Source: JBEKCD01 sp050015055
GTDB lineage: Archaea; Thermoproteota; Bathyarchaeia; Bathyarchaeales; Bathycorpusculaceae
Reading direction: 5' to 3'
Assembly (NCBI GenBank): GCA_050015055.1
Contig: JBEKCD010000017.1
Coordinates: 1-39,634, forward strand
DNA: 39,634 nt
Below the pieces are notes generated by a model, which was not told the origin of the DNA, made no database searches, and saw nothing but the letters and a program-made list of their open reading frames with translations. The first letter of the stretch is position 1, and each line of letters begins with the position of its first letter. Below are positions 31,503-39,498 of the stretch, piece after piece. A program made the translations under genes and the position numbers.

Positions 31503-32378
31503 TTAATCTTGCTCTGTAATTCCCTTTTCTGCTAGAAGTTGAAACTCTTCCCATGTCAACTTTTCGCCGCGCTTCAACTTCTCCTTTGCCTGCCTTTCAA
31601 GTGTTTCACGGATGACATTTTCGCTTTCCTTTCGTTCCTTCTGTACTTCTTCCCGTATTTCTCCCTTCAACTGTCTAATTTGATTTGACACGGCTTTTAT
31701 TTCTTCTTGCAGGGGCCTCGCTCTTTCCTTCGTATGCAGGAACTGGTTATGCATATTATCGGCTTCCGTTTTGAGTGCTCTTGACTCTTCAGCTTTTTCA
31801 AGCATTTTTCTGTGAGTCTCTTGGCTCTTCTGAGCATTTTCGGTCAATTGTCTGTGTAGAAGTTCGCTTTCAGACTTCATTGTCTTTGCCTCGGTTTGCA
31901 GCTGAGTGACTCTTTTCGCAAGTTGCTCAAGCTTCCGGTGGATTGACAGTTGCGTTTCCAATTGCTTCACTTTTTCGACCAATTCCTTATCCTCTTGCAA
32001 CGTCAAGGTAGTTGTCTGAATAGCCCAGTCAATGCTTTCAACCTCTTTCTGCAAAACCTTATGACTCTTAGAAGGCTTTCTCTTTGCTAGGATTTTGCTC
32101 TCTTCCCCGAGCTTCTTTATCTCTTCGAGTTTCTCATGAATTCCAGCCGTCATCTCGTTTCGACGTTGCTTCAGTTTCTTCACTTTGCTGTTCAGCTCGT
32201 CTCTTTGACTTCGAAGCTCCAGAACCTCATCTCGCAGGCTTCTCATACGTCCGTTAAGCTCATCGCGCTTCTCCGCAAATCTCCGTGCTTCACTCTCCGA
32301 CGTGTTCTCCTGGTCTTTCAATGCCGAAAGCTTCTCGTTTAACTCTGCAACTATCTCATTCTTCTTGCGCTCTGACAT
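31503..32378 (-). CDS. Long coiled-coil protein (COG1340-like)
   Basis: A 291-residue protein that is almost entirely a heptad-repeat coiled coil, rich in Glu, Lys, Arg, Gln and Leu, with a short break near residues 100-125 (KRKPSKSHKVLQKEVESIDW). The C-terminus has a compact KLKRGEKLTWEEFQLLAEKG that looks like a small helical cap. It matches the archaeal coiled-coil proteins grouped in COG1340; their function is unknown to me. Start is ATG 32378 with a good TATA box at 32414-32425. It is transcribed towards the DUF373 gene. Confidence 0.8.
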   Translation of the reverse strand: MSERKKNEIVAELNEKLSALKDQENTSESEARRFAEKRDELNGRMRSLRDEVLELRSQRDELNSKVKKLKQRRNEMTAGIHEKLEEIKKLGEESKILAKRKPSKSHKVLQKEVESIDWAIQTTTLTLQEDKELVEKVKQLETQLSIHRKLEQLAKRVTQLQTEAKTMKSESELLHRQLTENAQKSQETHRKMLEKAEESRALKTEADNMHNQFLHTKERARPLQEEIKAVSNQIRQLKGEIREEVQKERKESENVIRETLERQAKEKLKRGEKLTWEEFQLLAEKGITEQD

Positions 32379-32413
32379 TCGTTCACAACTCTTCAGTTTC
32401 GAAGTTCAAAGAT

Positions 32414-32425
32414 CGTTTTATAATC
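32414..32425 (-). promoter_or_regulatory. Putative TATA box of the coiled-coil gene
   Basis: GATTATAAAACG on the minus strand, about 40 bases before ATG 32378. The transcript would start near 32395, leaving a leader of about 16 bases. Confidence 0.5.
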
Positions 32426-32478
32426 TCGACGGCCGTTCACTCGTCAAAAAACTCATCGACAAACTTGCGTTTGCCAGT

Positions 32479-33189
32479 TCATTCTAGTATTATTCGTGCA
32501 TCTACAGTTTTTGCCCCTTTTTCGTAGACGATCACGGGGTTCAAGTCCAGCTCTTTAATTTGCATGTGATCGGTAACCAATCTTGAAGTGTTCAGCAGAA
32601 TCTTAGTTATCGCATTTATGTCCGCTGGAGGCGTATTTCGGTAGCCTTTCAACAGTGGATAAGCCTTCACTTCGCTTATCATCTCACAAGCATCGTCTTC
32701 AGTTATAGGCGCAACCCTGAATGTCACATCTTTCAGAACTTCGACGAACACTCCGCCTAGCCCAAACATTATTGCAGGACCGAACTGCGGATCCTTGATG
32801 GCGCCCACTATTACCTCTGTTGAAGGGGGGGCCATCTCCTGCACCAGCACGCCTGCAATTCTGGCTTTCGAATCGTGTTTCTTGACATTCTGCAATATAC
32901 GGTTGTAACCTTCGCGCACGTCATCCGTGTTCTTCAAACCGACAATGACGCCACCTATGTCCGATTTGTGGATGATGTCTGGCGACACAATCTTCAAGAC
33001 CGTTGGAAAACCTATTGCATTTGCGAACTTGACAGCTTCGTCTTCGGTCTTTGCCAAATCGAACTTTGTGACAGGTATGCCATATTCAATGCAGACCGCT
33101 TTCGCTTCGGTTTCAAGAAGAGACTTTCGTCCCTCTTTAGAAACCTGAGATAATATGCGTGAAGTCTCGTTCAAAATGTGCATCTCCAT
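32479..33189 (-). CDS. ADP-forming acetyl-CoA synthetase beta subunit (ATP-grasp)
   Basis: A 236-residue ATP-grasp subunit typical of archaeal ADP-forming acetyl-CoA synthetase (ACD) beta chains. Landmarks are YGIPVTKFDLAKTEDEAVKFA, GFPTVLKIVSPDIIHKSDIGG, VQEMAPPSTEVIVGAIKDPQ and FGLGGVFVEVLKDVTFRVAP, then ELDLNPVIVYEKG. ACD converts acetyl-CoA, ADP and phosphate to acetate, CoA and ATP. The catalytic alpha chain is not adjacent or in this window; it would have to be encoded elsewhere. ATG 33189 or 33183 could be the start. Together with E1 and malic enzyme it fits acetate formation from pyruvate. Confidence 0.92.
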   Translation of the reverse strand: MEMHILNETSRILSQVSKEGRKSLLETEAKAVCIEYGIPVTKFDLAKTEDEAVKFANAIGFPTVLKIVSPDIIHKSDIGGVIVGLKNTDDVREGYNRILQNVKKHDSKARIAGVLVQEMAPPSTEVIVGAIKDPQFGPAIMFGLGGVFVEVLKDVTFRVAPITEDDACEMISEVKAYPLLKGYRNTPPADINAITKILLNTSRLVTDHMQIKELDLNPVIVYEKGAKTVDARIILE

Positions 33190-33368
33190 TCTATGAATGA
33201 GTATCTATCTGCCGTATCTTGGCTTAAAACGATTTTGCCGTGGCAACTGCCCGAAAAACATCTGAAGGCAGTCTACTGTCAGTTTTTGTTGGGCAGTGTT
33301 GAGCCCCCTCTTTCTTATTGTTCACGTGAGAGTGTACTCGTTGTCACTTGGCACCGTCATGCTTTTTT

Positions 33369-34598
33369 CTATTGCAGCAGTGCCAAGCGCGCAAAGACTT
33401 TGGCGTCGCCTGTGAGGTTCTCTATTTTGGAGTATTCATTTGGCTGGTGCGCCACTTCGTCTACGGTGCTCCACACGACGGCTGGGATGTCAATCTCCCG
33501 GAAGAAGGCAGCGCAAGTTCCTCCGCCTATTCCGCCAACTTTTGGTCTTACTTTCAGGGTTTTTCTTATGGCGTCTTTCAGCATGACGACTATTCGCGCG
33601 TTGGAATCTGTTGGTTTGGGGGCAATAGCTTTTTGCAAGACTTCGATTTCGATTTTCGCCTCGGTTTTCTTTTCAAAGTCTGCTGCAACATTGCGCATGG
33701 TGTTTAGTACTTCCTCCGTATTGTAGCGTGGGAGTATTCGACAGTCAAAATGGTTTGTGTCTTCACCTGGCACGATGTTAACGGCGTCGACATTTCTGTC
33801 CCTTTTCGTCGGTTCGAAGGTGCTTGCCGGGGGGTCGAAGCTCTTGTCCTTTGCAGGATATTTTTTGTGGAGGATTTTGTCGAGAGCCAAGGCATACTGC
33901 ATTCCGATGCGGCTGGCATTGAGGCCCATCTCGGGGCGGCTTGCATGAGTTTGCTTTCCAATCGTCCGCATTTTCAACCACAATATGCTTTTCTCCGCGA
34001 TCTCTATGAAACTTCCGTCACCTCTTCCTCCGTCAGGCACAACCACCAAGTCGTCATCCTTGAAGAGACGCTTCTTTAACAAGTGTTGGATGCCATACGC
34101 GCTTCCTTGTTCTTCGTCTGCAACGAAGCAAAGGGCTACTGTTCTTTTCGGTTTGATTTTCAGATTCTTCAGTGCCTTGACCGCGAAGATGGAGGCAACC
34201 ATTGACTGCAAATTGTCTTCGCTGCCCCGCCCGTACACTCTGGCATCCTTGATCAAGGGCTCAAAAGGTTTGGTTACGGTCCATAGTGAATCTTCTCCAG
34301 GCGGAACTATGTCCAAGTGCGTCACTATCCAGAGTTTTTCGGCGGTTTTTTCGCCGTAGTAGTAGGCGATTATGTTGGGTCTCTTCTTGGAAGGAACTCT
34401 TTCATCTGTTGCATCGTGTCGTTCTATTTTGTCAAATCCCACGTCATTAAGAACCTGAATTAGTTTTTCAGCCCTCTTTGATTCTCCTTCTCCACCGTTC
34501 TCTGGAGCCACTGCTGGTATGCGAATTAGCTCCATTGAGACACTAGTCATGTCTGTTTTCAATTTCTCTATCTCGGAGAAGACTTTCGAAGGCTCCAT
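33369..34598 (-). CDS. M20-family metallohydrolase (ArgE/DapE type)
   Basis: A 409-residue M20-family enzyme with two metal sites. Visible elements are VTHLDIVPPGEDSLW (metal His and Asp), YGRGSEDNLQSMVA (bridging Asp), FVADEEQGSAYG (catalytic Glu and metal Glu), and a lid domain with VNIVPGEDTNHFDCRILPRY. The family removes acyl groups from amino acids or splits dipeptides (ArgE, DapE, carnosinase-like). GTG 34607 is in frame; ATG 34598 with AGGTGA before it is preferred. It stands alone between the ACD beta and HtpX genes; the substrate cannot be assigned. Confidence 0.88.
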   Translation of the reverse strand: MEPSKVFSEIEKLKTDMTSVSMELIRIPAVAPENGGEGESKRAEKLIQVLNDVGFDKIERHDATDERVPSKKRPNIIAYYYGEKTAEKLWIVTHLDIVPPGEDSLWTVTKPFEPLIKDARVYGRGSEDNLQSMVASIFAVKALKNLKIKPKRTVALCFVADEEQGSAYGIQHLLKKRLFKDDDLVVVPDGGRGDGSFIEIAEKSILWLKMRTIGKQTHASRPEMGLNASRIGMQYALALDKILHKKYPAKDKSFDPPASTFEPTKRDRNVDAVNIVPGEDTNHFDCRILPRYNTEEVLNTMRNVAADFEKKTEAKIEIEVLQKAIAPKPTDSNARIVVMLKDAIRKTLKVRPKVGGIGGGTCAAFFREIDIPAVVWSTVDEVAHQPNEYSKIENLTGDAKVFARLALLQ

Positions 34599-34693
34599 AC
34601 CAGTCACCTTGTTCAGTGCAAGTAATGTTCGCCAGTGACCTTTAGCTTTTGCCGTGACGAAACTGGAAAAAGAGGAAGTATCGAGGTTGGCTG

Positions 34694-35677
34694 TTAGGCC
34701 AGTTCCGTTAAGGCTTTCAGCCGCTTGACTATGTTGGGGTGTGTCGAGAAAACCTCCGCAACTCTATCAGCTGTTGTCAGCTTCTTTGACAAGATTTCTT
34801 GAACCAGTTTCTGACTGTCTGCTACTGACATCGTGGACATTTCGGCAGAGTCAACGTTTGCGCGGTCAGGGTCTGTGATGAACAACGCCTTGAATGCATT
34901 CAGGTTCTTTGTTTGCTGTCTCGTCCTACCCATTCTGCCCATGTTTTTGCTTACATTAACTATTTTTGCCAGTCCCGTCGAGAGTTTCTCTGATCCGCCG
35001 TCGACGATTGAAGCGCTGTGTCTGTCAGCATAGTATTCGCGTAGCCTGCTGAGATTGAGTATAAACAGGTTCATTATCCATGAAAAAGCCATGAAAACTA
35101 TGCCTATTACAGCGCCGTTGCCTTGATTCTTTTGATTTCCTCCAAACATGCCAGAAAGCATTAGGGAATAACCTACAAAGTAGGCCACGGCAGGCAGCAA
35201 TGAGACGAACATCATGATCTGCACGTCTCTGTGTCTGAGATGTCCAAGTTCATGTCCAACGACAGCTGCAACTTCACCATCGTCCAGTGTTTTCAAAAGT
35301 CCACTCGTAACTGCTATGCGAGTTCCTGCTACTGGTGAACCGTAAGCAAAAGCGTTTGGAAGGGGAATCTGTGCGAGCATCAGCTTCGGCTTGCTTATGT
35401 TGCTCTTTCTACTGAGGTCGTCAACAACCTCGTGCAGCTTCGGCTCCTCAGTTGCAGACATGGCACGCACATGGTACAACGCATCAATGATGTAAGGTGA
35501 GATAAGCCATTGAACAACGTTAAACGCTCCGACCAAGACGCCGAGAATCAAGAAGCCAGAATATCCGGAATCGAATAGTCCGGTCAGGCTTAGAATGACC
35601 GTAAAGAACAGTGTTGACAAACCCACTATCAGAACAAGCGTTCCGGCCATGGACAAACGAAGCTTCCAAATACTCAT
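34694..35677 (-). CDS. htpX: HtpX-type M48 membrane metalloprotease
   Basis: A 327-residue M48B membrane protease involved in quality control of membrane proteins. It starts MSIWKLRLSMAGTLVLIVGL with two N-terminal membrane helices, followed by the zinc motif AVVGHELGHLRHRDVQ, two more hydrophobic segments, and a C-terminal ESTLR-like substrate region ending with HPNIVKRLKALTELA. The frame runs on to 35761, but ATG 35677 gives the normal family N-terminus and sits about 40 bases from a TATA box (35713-35724). Length is normal for the family. Confidence 0.93.
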   Translation of the reverse strand: MSIWKLRLSMAGTLVLIVGLSTLFFTVILSLTGLFDSGYSGFLILGVLVGAFNVVQWLISPYIIDALYHVRAMSATEEPKLHEVVDDLSRKSNISKPKLMLAQIPLPNAFAYGSPVAGTRIAVTSGLLKTLDDGEVAAVVGHELGHLRHRDVQIMMFVSLLPAVAYFVGYSLMLSGMFGGNQKNQGNGAVIGIVFMAFSWIMNLFILNLSRLREYYADRHSASIVDGGSEKLSTGLAKIVNVSKNMGRMGRTRQQTKNLNAFKALFITDPDRANVDSAEMSTMSVADSQKLVQEILSKKLTTADRVAEVFSTHPNIVKRLKALTELA

Positions 35678-36150
35678 CACGATACACCGATCGGTTTTCA
35701 TGGGCCAATCCACGCTTATATTTCTTACTCTGAATTCTTCACCATTGGGACGAAACTTCATGTCATTTTCTATTCTTGAATTTCATGATGTCTTCTGGGA
35801 GCCGTACATAAAAGCTCAATCCGCCTCCTAGGATATGTTCTGCCGCTTCCTGCTGGTCGCTGTTGCTGGAGGACAGTCGCTGCTTTCGGGGGCTTCAAGT
35901 CGTACGTAGGTCTATGCGATCTGAATGGTTTCTGTGTCCTATGATATTCATTAGGCGCGAGATTTGTTTCGCTTTTCGGTATTCAGTGGTTCTCGTCTGA
36001 TTAATGTTCGAAAAGCAGGCTAGTAACCTAGGGTTCTAAGGCTTCAAAACCTGCTTCTGTGCCGCTCCTGCGTGCCACACGAAGACTTCGTGTTGCCGAA
36101 ACTGAGAGAGAGTAAAAGGAACGATGTCTGCTTCGATTGGGGCCGCTGGT
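35678..36150. other. Intergenic region with inverted repeats
   Basis: 473 bases. Holds the htpX promoter (35713-35724). Further right, AAGCAGG at 36013-36019 pairs with CCTGCTT at 36050-36056 (30-base loop), and a 17-base odd palindrome ACACGAAG-A-CTTCGTGT lies at 36077-36093. They lie 3' of archaellin copy 2 and could be a termination region or part of a small RNA. No gene is supported. Confidence 0.4.
35713..35724 (-). promoter_or_regulatory. Putative TATA box of htpX
   Basis: GAAATATAAGCG on the minus strand; predicted transcript start is near 35693, upstream of ATG 35677 but downstream of the alternative start at 35761. Confidence 0.5.
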
Positions 36151-36792
36151 CTAGCCGCCAAGAGTTTGCCATCCTTGTGTTGTTTGTGTTGGGATTGTGA
36201 AATCGATTGAAAGCGGTATGCCGATGTCTGTTTTGATTTCAATTTGTACGGGCTCGTTTTTGATAGGTTCATCTGGGGCTGCGAAGTGGAGAATCAGGTA
36301 CCCTTGTTCGTTGGAATCAAGTGCGTTGTCGCCGTTACTGTGGCCCACGAAAAGCATTGCACCCGTGCTGTTTCCGACGCGTGATACGAGAGTGTCAAGT
36401 TGCGTATTCTGCGGATTCAGGGTGTTGTTTATGCCCATGTAGATGTCGGCGTACGCTGTGCGGTTTCCCACTTGCAAGCCTATCTGGGTGAGGTTTTGAG
36501 ACATCGGAACGTATCTGACGCCTAAGGTTTCTAACGGTATCATCATCGCATCTATTTTGGACGCGTCTGCATTGTTTCCTCTAATGAGAGTGTCTCCATC
36601 TACGAAGAGTGGCGTGCTTGACCCTGAAACGCCTTGTTGAATAGTCTGTTTGCCCTGTTGTGTTGCAAACAAGCCAATGTCAACTACTAATAAGGCGAGC
36701 GCTACGGCGACAATGACGAAGGAGATCAGGACCAGGGCTGCTTCAACGCTTATCATACCTCGCTTGTCCTTGCGAAGCTTGCTCTCGTTCAT
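36151..36792 (-). CDS. Archaellin-like pilin with class III signal peptide (copy 2)
   Basis: A 213-residue pilin of archaellin type. The class III signal is MNESKLRKDKRG with cleavage after Gly12, exposing MISVEAALVLISFVIVAVAL, the hydrophobic filament helix. The head is beta-rich with NxS/T sequons (NLTQ, NRTA, NNTL, NSTG). It shares length and layout with copy 1 at 21569, ending in a similar EIKTDIGIPLSIDFTIP versus EIRTSVGAALMIQRDIP pattern, but the middle is diverged. The frame extends to 37008 without family features; ATG 36792 is the start. No assembly genes are near. Whether it is a filament subunit or a minor pilin cannot be told. Confidence 0.85.
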   Translation of the reverse strand: MNESKLRKDKRGMISVEAALVLISFVIVAVALALLVVDIGLFATQQGKQTIQQGVSGSSTPLFVDGDTLIRGNNADASKIDAMMIPLETLGVRYVPMSQNLTQIGLQVGNRTAYADIYMGINNTLNPQNTQLDTLVSRVGNSTGAMLFVGHSNGDNALDSNEQGYLILHFAAPDEPIKNEPVQIEIKTDIGIPLSIDFTIPTQTTQGWQTLGG

Positions 36793-37100
36793 GTGGTCAC
36801 ATCCAGCCAGCGTCCGGGCCAAGGCTTGCAAATGGAAGAGTTTGACACGTGGCCTGATGGCTGTAAAACATGCATCGTGTATGTTACGAAGTAATAAACC
36901 TACTGAGGGAACAGAACAACACACATACACAACCGCAAAACCTGCCTCATTGTCGTGAAAAATGCCAACATCACCTGCCTTGAATGTGCTCGTCAGAGAG
37001 AACAACAAGATTTGCGATCTGGCGACCCGTGCGTTGGGGACGGAAATGTTCGCTAGGTGCTAACATAATCTTAAATCGTTTGCAGTTTTAACATGTCCCC
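36793..37100. other. Intergenic region before the MetE-like gene
   Basis: 308 bases between two divergent genes. It holds the MetE-like promoter at its right end. Otherwise I see no gene, tRNA or repeat. Confidence 0.4.
37067..37077 (+). promoter_or_regulatory. TATA box of the MetE-like gene; probably leaderless
   Basis: AATCTTAAATC, with the expected transcript start about 25 bases on, at about 37099. The ATG is at 37101, so the mRNA would have almost no leader; no ribosome-binding site is seen. Confidence 0.5.
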
Positions 37101-38141
37101 ATGGTAACGCTTGTTGATGATGTGGGAAGTTTTCCATTGCCGACGTATGCCGACAGTAGACTGTTTGAAGAGGCCTATCGGGCCGCGAGAAAAGCGATAA
37201 TCGAGGGAAAGCGCCTTGAGAAGGACGAGTTCCTGTTGAACAATTTCAGTAGAATAGTGATAGGTTCTTTCATGAAGAAGGTTGAGGCCGGGCTTGACGT
37301 TGTTAACTACCCCCAGCATTATGATATGGGCAGACAGGTGGCGGACGTTCTCAGAGATTCGATGAATGAAGGCACATACCTCATCAGTCAAGAACGCGCT
37401 GTGCTGCCAGAAGTATGTGTGATCAACGATGAGGCTAAGAGACTCTGCGAAGAAACTGGGGAGAAGGTGAGGCTCAGGGTGTGCATCATAGGACCGATTG
37501 AACTATACCTGAAAGAAATAGGGTCCACGGTCCATAAGGACATCCTTCAGGCGTTCGCGGAAAACGTTAGGCGGTTTGCGAAGAACTCGATTCTCAACTC
37601 AAAATACGTTCAGACCGTCACGGTTTCGTTGGATGAGCCGAGTTTTGGCTTTCAAGACATCCTCGCAGATAGAGAAACTATCCTGAGCACTTGGGAGACA
37701 GCCTTCAGCTTTAGTGGAGCAACAAGACAGATTCATCTTCATTCGCCGTCCGGAATAGCCGACTTGCTGAGTGTCAGCAGCATCGATGTCTTATCGATTG
37801 AGTATGCAGCATCGCCTAAGAACATTGACAGCGTGTCAAAGGGCATGCTTGACCAGGCAGACAAGCAGGTACGCGTGGGCGTGTCAAGGACAGACATAAA
37901 TTCAATCGTGGCAGAGCTTTACGACAGGGGAATTACGAAGCCTAACGCGGAGCAGTTGGTTGAAGACGAGAGAATCATTGGAAAAAGGTTTGAAACCGCC
38001 TGGGCCAAGTATGGAGACAGGATGACATTCACGGGACCTGACTGCGGTCTGGGAGGATGGCCCACACAGGAGGCAGCCCAGCTTCTCTTGGCCAGAACTG
38101 TAAAGGCAGTGAAAGCGGCAAGAGACAAGCTAAGAGCCTGA
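37101..38141 (+). CDS. MetE-like (cobalamin-independent methionine synthase/UROD fold) protein
   Basis: A 346-residue TIM-barrel protein of the MetE C-terminal type. Its landmarks are LVDDVGSFPLP at the N-terminus, VSLDEPSFGF (about 175-184) and TGPDCGLGGWPTQEAAQLL. MetE binds zinc with His-x-Cys, Glu and Cys. Here the aligned residues are His212 and His214 (QIHLHSPSG), Glu234 (SIEYAAS) and Cys315 (PDCG): one cysteine ligand is histidine. It may therefore use a different thiol or methyl donor than homocysteine and folate. Archaeal core MetE forms are of similar length. Start is ATG 37101. Exact substrate uncertain. Confidence 0.8.
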   Translation: MVTLVDDVGSFPLPTYADSRLFEEAYRAARKAIIEGKRLEKDEFLLNNFSRIVIGSFMKKVEAGLDVVNYPQHYDMGRQVADVLRDSMNEGTYLISQERAVLPEVCVINDEAKRLCEETGEKVRLRVCIIGPIELYLKEIGSTVHKDILQAFAENVRRFAKNSILNSKYVQTVTVSLDEPSFGFQDILADRETILSTWETAFSFSGATRQIHLHSPSGIADLLSVSSIDVLSIEYAASPKNIDSVSKGMLDQADKQVRVGVSRTDINSIVAELYDRGITKPNAEQLVEDERIIGKRFETAWAKYGDRMTFTGPDCGLGGWPTQEAAQLLLARTVKAVKAARDKLRA

Positions 38142-38248
38142 ACACAGTCGAGGCGCGCGCTGTCCAGGCTCTGAACCAGAACATTCGCGTGAGAGAGTGT
38201 GGGGTTTGCTTTAGAAGAAGTGCGTGAAAGTCGCTCCCCTTTTTTACT

Positions 38249-38423
38249 TGTAATGTCGGATGTAATGTGTAACGGTAACAAACCATGGAGAAAATCAGGC
38301 TGGACCGCTGTTCAGAGTGGACTCGGCCCGTTTATTTGTAATGTCAGATGTAATTTTCAATGTATGAGTCAGGGATTGTAGGGAGGGTTGACTTTGCTGT
38401 TCAGTTGTAACGCCAGATGTAAT
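38249..38423 (+). repeat. 175-bp duplicated block, copy 2
   Basis: Gap-free match to 27406-27580 with 11 differences. Identical orientation. Confidence 0.9.
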
Positions 38424-38520
38424 GCTGCGTCGTAATGTTTCTTCGTAGAATTGCTATGCTGTGTTGTTTGGCCGATTCTTTTTTCTTACCCACAACCGGT
38501 GTAATGTTGCGGTGTGCATG
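38249..38520 (+). repeat. Repeat cluster C (TGTAAY-N6-TGTAAT family)
   Basis: Three clear units with half-sites 12 bases apart at 38249/38261, 38337/38349 and 38406/38418; the first step is 88 bases, the second 69, the same spacing as in cluster B. The first follows CTCCCCTTTTTT. A weaker relative (CCACAACCGGTGTAATGTTG) lies near 38490-38510. Downstream of the MetE-like gene and upstream of the convergent hydrolase gene end. Confidence 0.8.
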
Positions 38521-38527
38521 ACGAGCA

Positions 38528-38599
38528 TTGAAGAGGCGTACGGTCCTGCAGGCGGATGCCCAAGTCTGCAAAGCTTTGCGATCTTGCCCGGCAGCCTAG
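38528..38599 (+). pseudogene. Second ribbon-helix-helix-like stub
   Basis: A TTG-initiated 23-residue frame (LKRRTVLQADAQVCKAL...) resembles the stub at 27964-28059. Of the shared residues, five codons (Arg, Ala, Gln, Cys, Ala) differ only at third positions, which would be expected if both derive from a once-functional coding sequence. It is probably a remnant. Confidence 0.3.
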
Positions 38600-38624
38600 G
38601 CGGTGGGAAAACGAATGGCCTCCG

Positions 38625-39275
38625 CTATTTCAGGGATAGAACGAGTATCCTTGGTTCTTTGGGCAATTTGCCTTCTTCGACGCTCAGGAAAGGCCCTCTT
38701 ATCCGCTCTATGTTGCTTTTCGCTTCCAAGAAATCATCAACTGTCTTCAACGGGTCAAACATGGAGGGGAGCTCGCGCATCTTGTAATGCATGGGGATTA
38801 TCATTTTTGGCTTCAACTGTTCGCAAACTCTCGTGGCAGTTTCGGGCCCTATGGTGAAGTATCCTCCGACAGGCACAAACAATACATCGACCTTTCCTAT
38901 CTCCTCGACTGCCGCGGAGGAAAGCTCATGGCCTAGGTCTCCGAGGTGGCAGAACTGTACTCCGTCCAAGTTGAAGCAGTAGATGCTGTTAGTTCCTCGT
39001 TTGGAACCTGCCGTATCATCATGAAAGGAAGCCACACCCTTAACGGGTACCCCTTTCACTCTTTTAGAACCGACGAAACTTTCCAGGGTCTCTCCTTGTT
39101 TTGCTAGGACGGGTTTGATGTTGTTGTGGTCTTGGTGGTTGTGGGAACATAGCACGATGTTAGCCGCTGCTTTGGGCTCTGGAATACCAATTCCTTTGAA
39201 GGGATCAATCACTATTGTGACGCTTTTTCCCTCTAGTTCGAAACATGAGTGCCCATGCCATACGACTCTAACCAA
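38625..39275 (-). CDS. UPF0173 metallo-beta-lactamase-fold hydrolase
   Basis: A 216-residue metal-dependent hydrolase of the UPF0173 group, related to UlaG-type lactonases. Metal-binding segments are VWHGHSCFELEG, CSHNHQDHNN (the HxHxDH motif), SFHDD, the GDLGHEL aspartate and PMHYKM. No signal peptide, so cytoplasmic. The start is TTG 39275, with GATGAG about nine bases upstream. Substrate unknown. The 3' end faces repeat cluster C. Confidence 0.9.
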   Translation of the reverse strand: MVRVVWHGHSCFELEGKSVTIVIDPFKGIGIPEPKAAANIVLCSHNHQDHNNIKPVLAKQGETLESFVGSKRVKGVPVKGVASFHDDTAGSKRGTNSIYCFNLDGVQFCHLGDLGHELSSAAVEEIGKVDVLFVPVGGYFTIGPETATRVCEQLKPKMIIPMHYKMRELPSMFDPLKTVDDFLEAKSNIERIRGPFLSVEEGKLPKEPRILVLSLK

Positions 39276-39498
39276 ATTGAACTCATCTCTTTTCCAAGGG
39301 TTTTGTGACAGCGATGTTCGTATTAGAATCGAGATAATGACATTTATGACTTTCGCGTCGGTAGGATCTCTAGCAAAAGGAAAAAACCCGAAGAATCGGT
39401 CGACTCTTTCATAACTAACACAAGTGCCGCTAAAATCAAGTAGACGAGCAAGTGATGTAATTGATTGACGATTTCAGTTTTCAGCGCTTGCACGCATG
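39276..39498. other. Upstream region of the UPF0173 gene
   Basis: A minus-strand frame enters from the right terminal repeat and runs to 39344, encoding a membrane-like LHHLLVYLILAALVLVM. It has no promoter or start of its own inside the window. Otherwise I see nothing. Confidence 0.3.

Noticed and set aside
38599..38624. CXGGXXGGXG run as a G-quadruplex or origin element
   Set aside because: Too short and without repeat structure; it lies directly at the end of the hydrolase gene.
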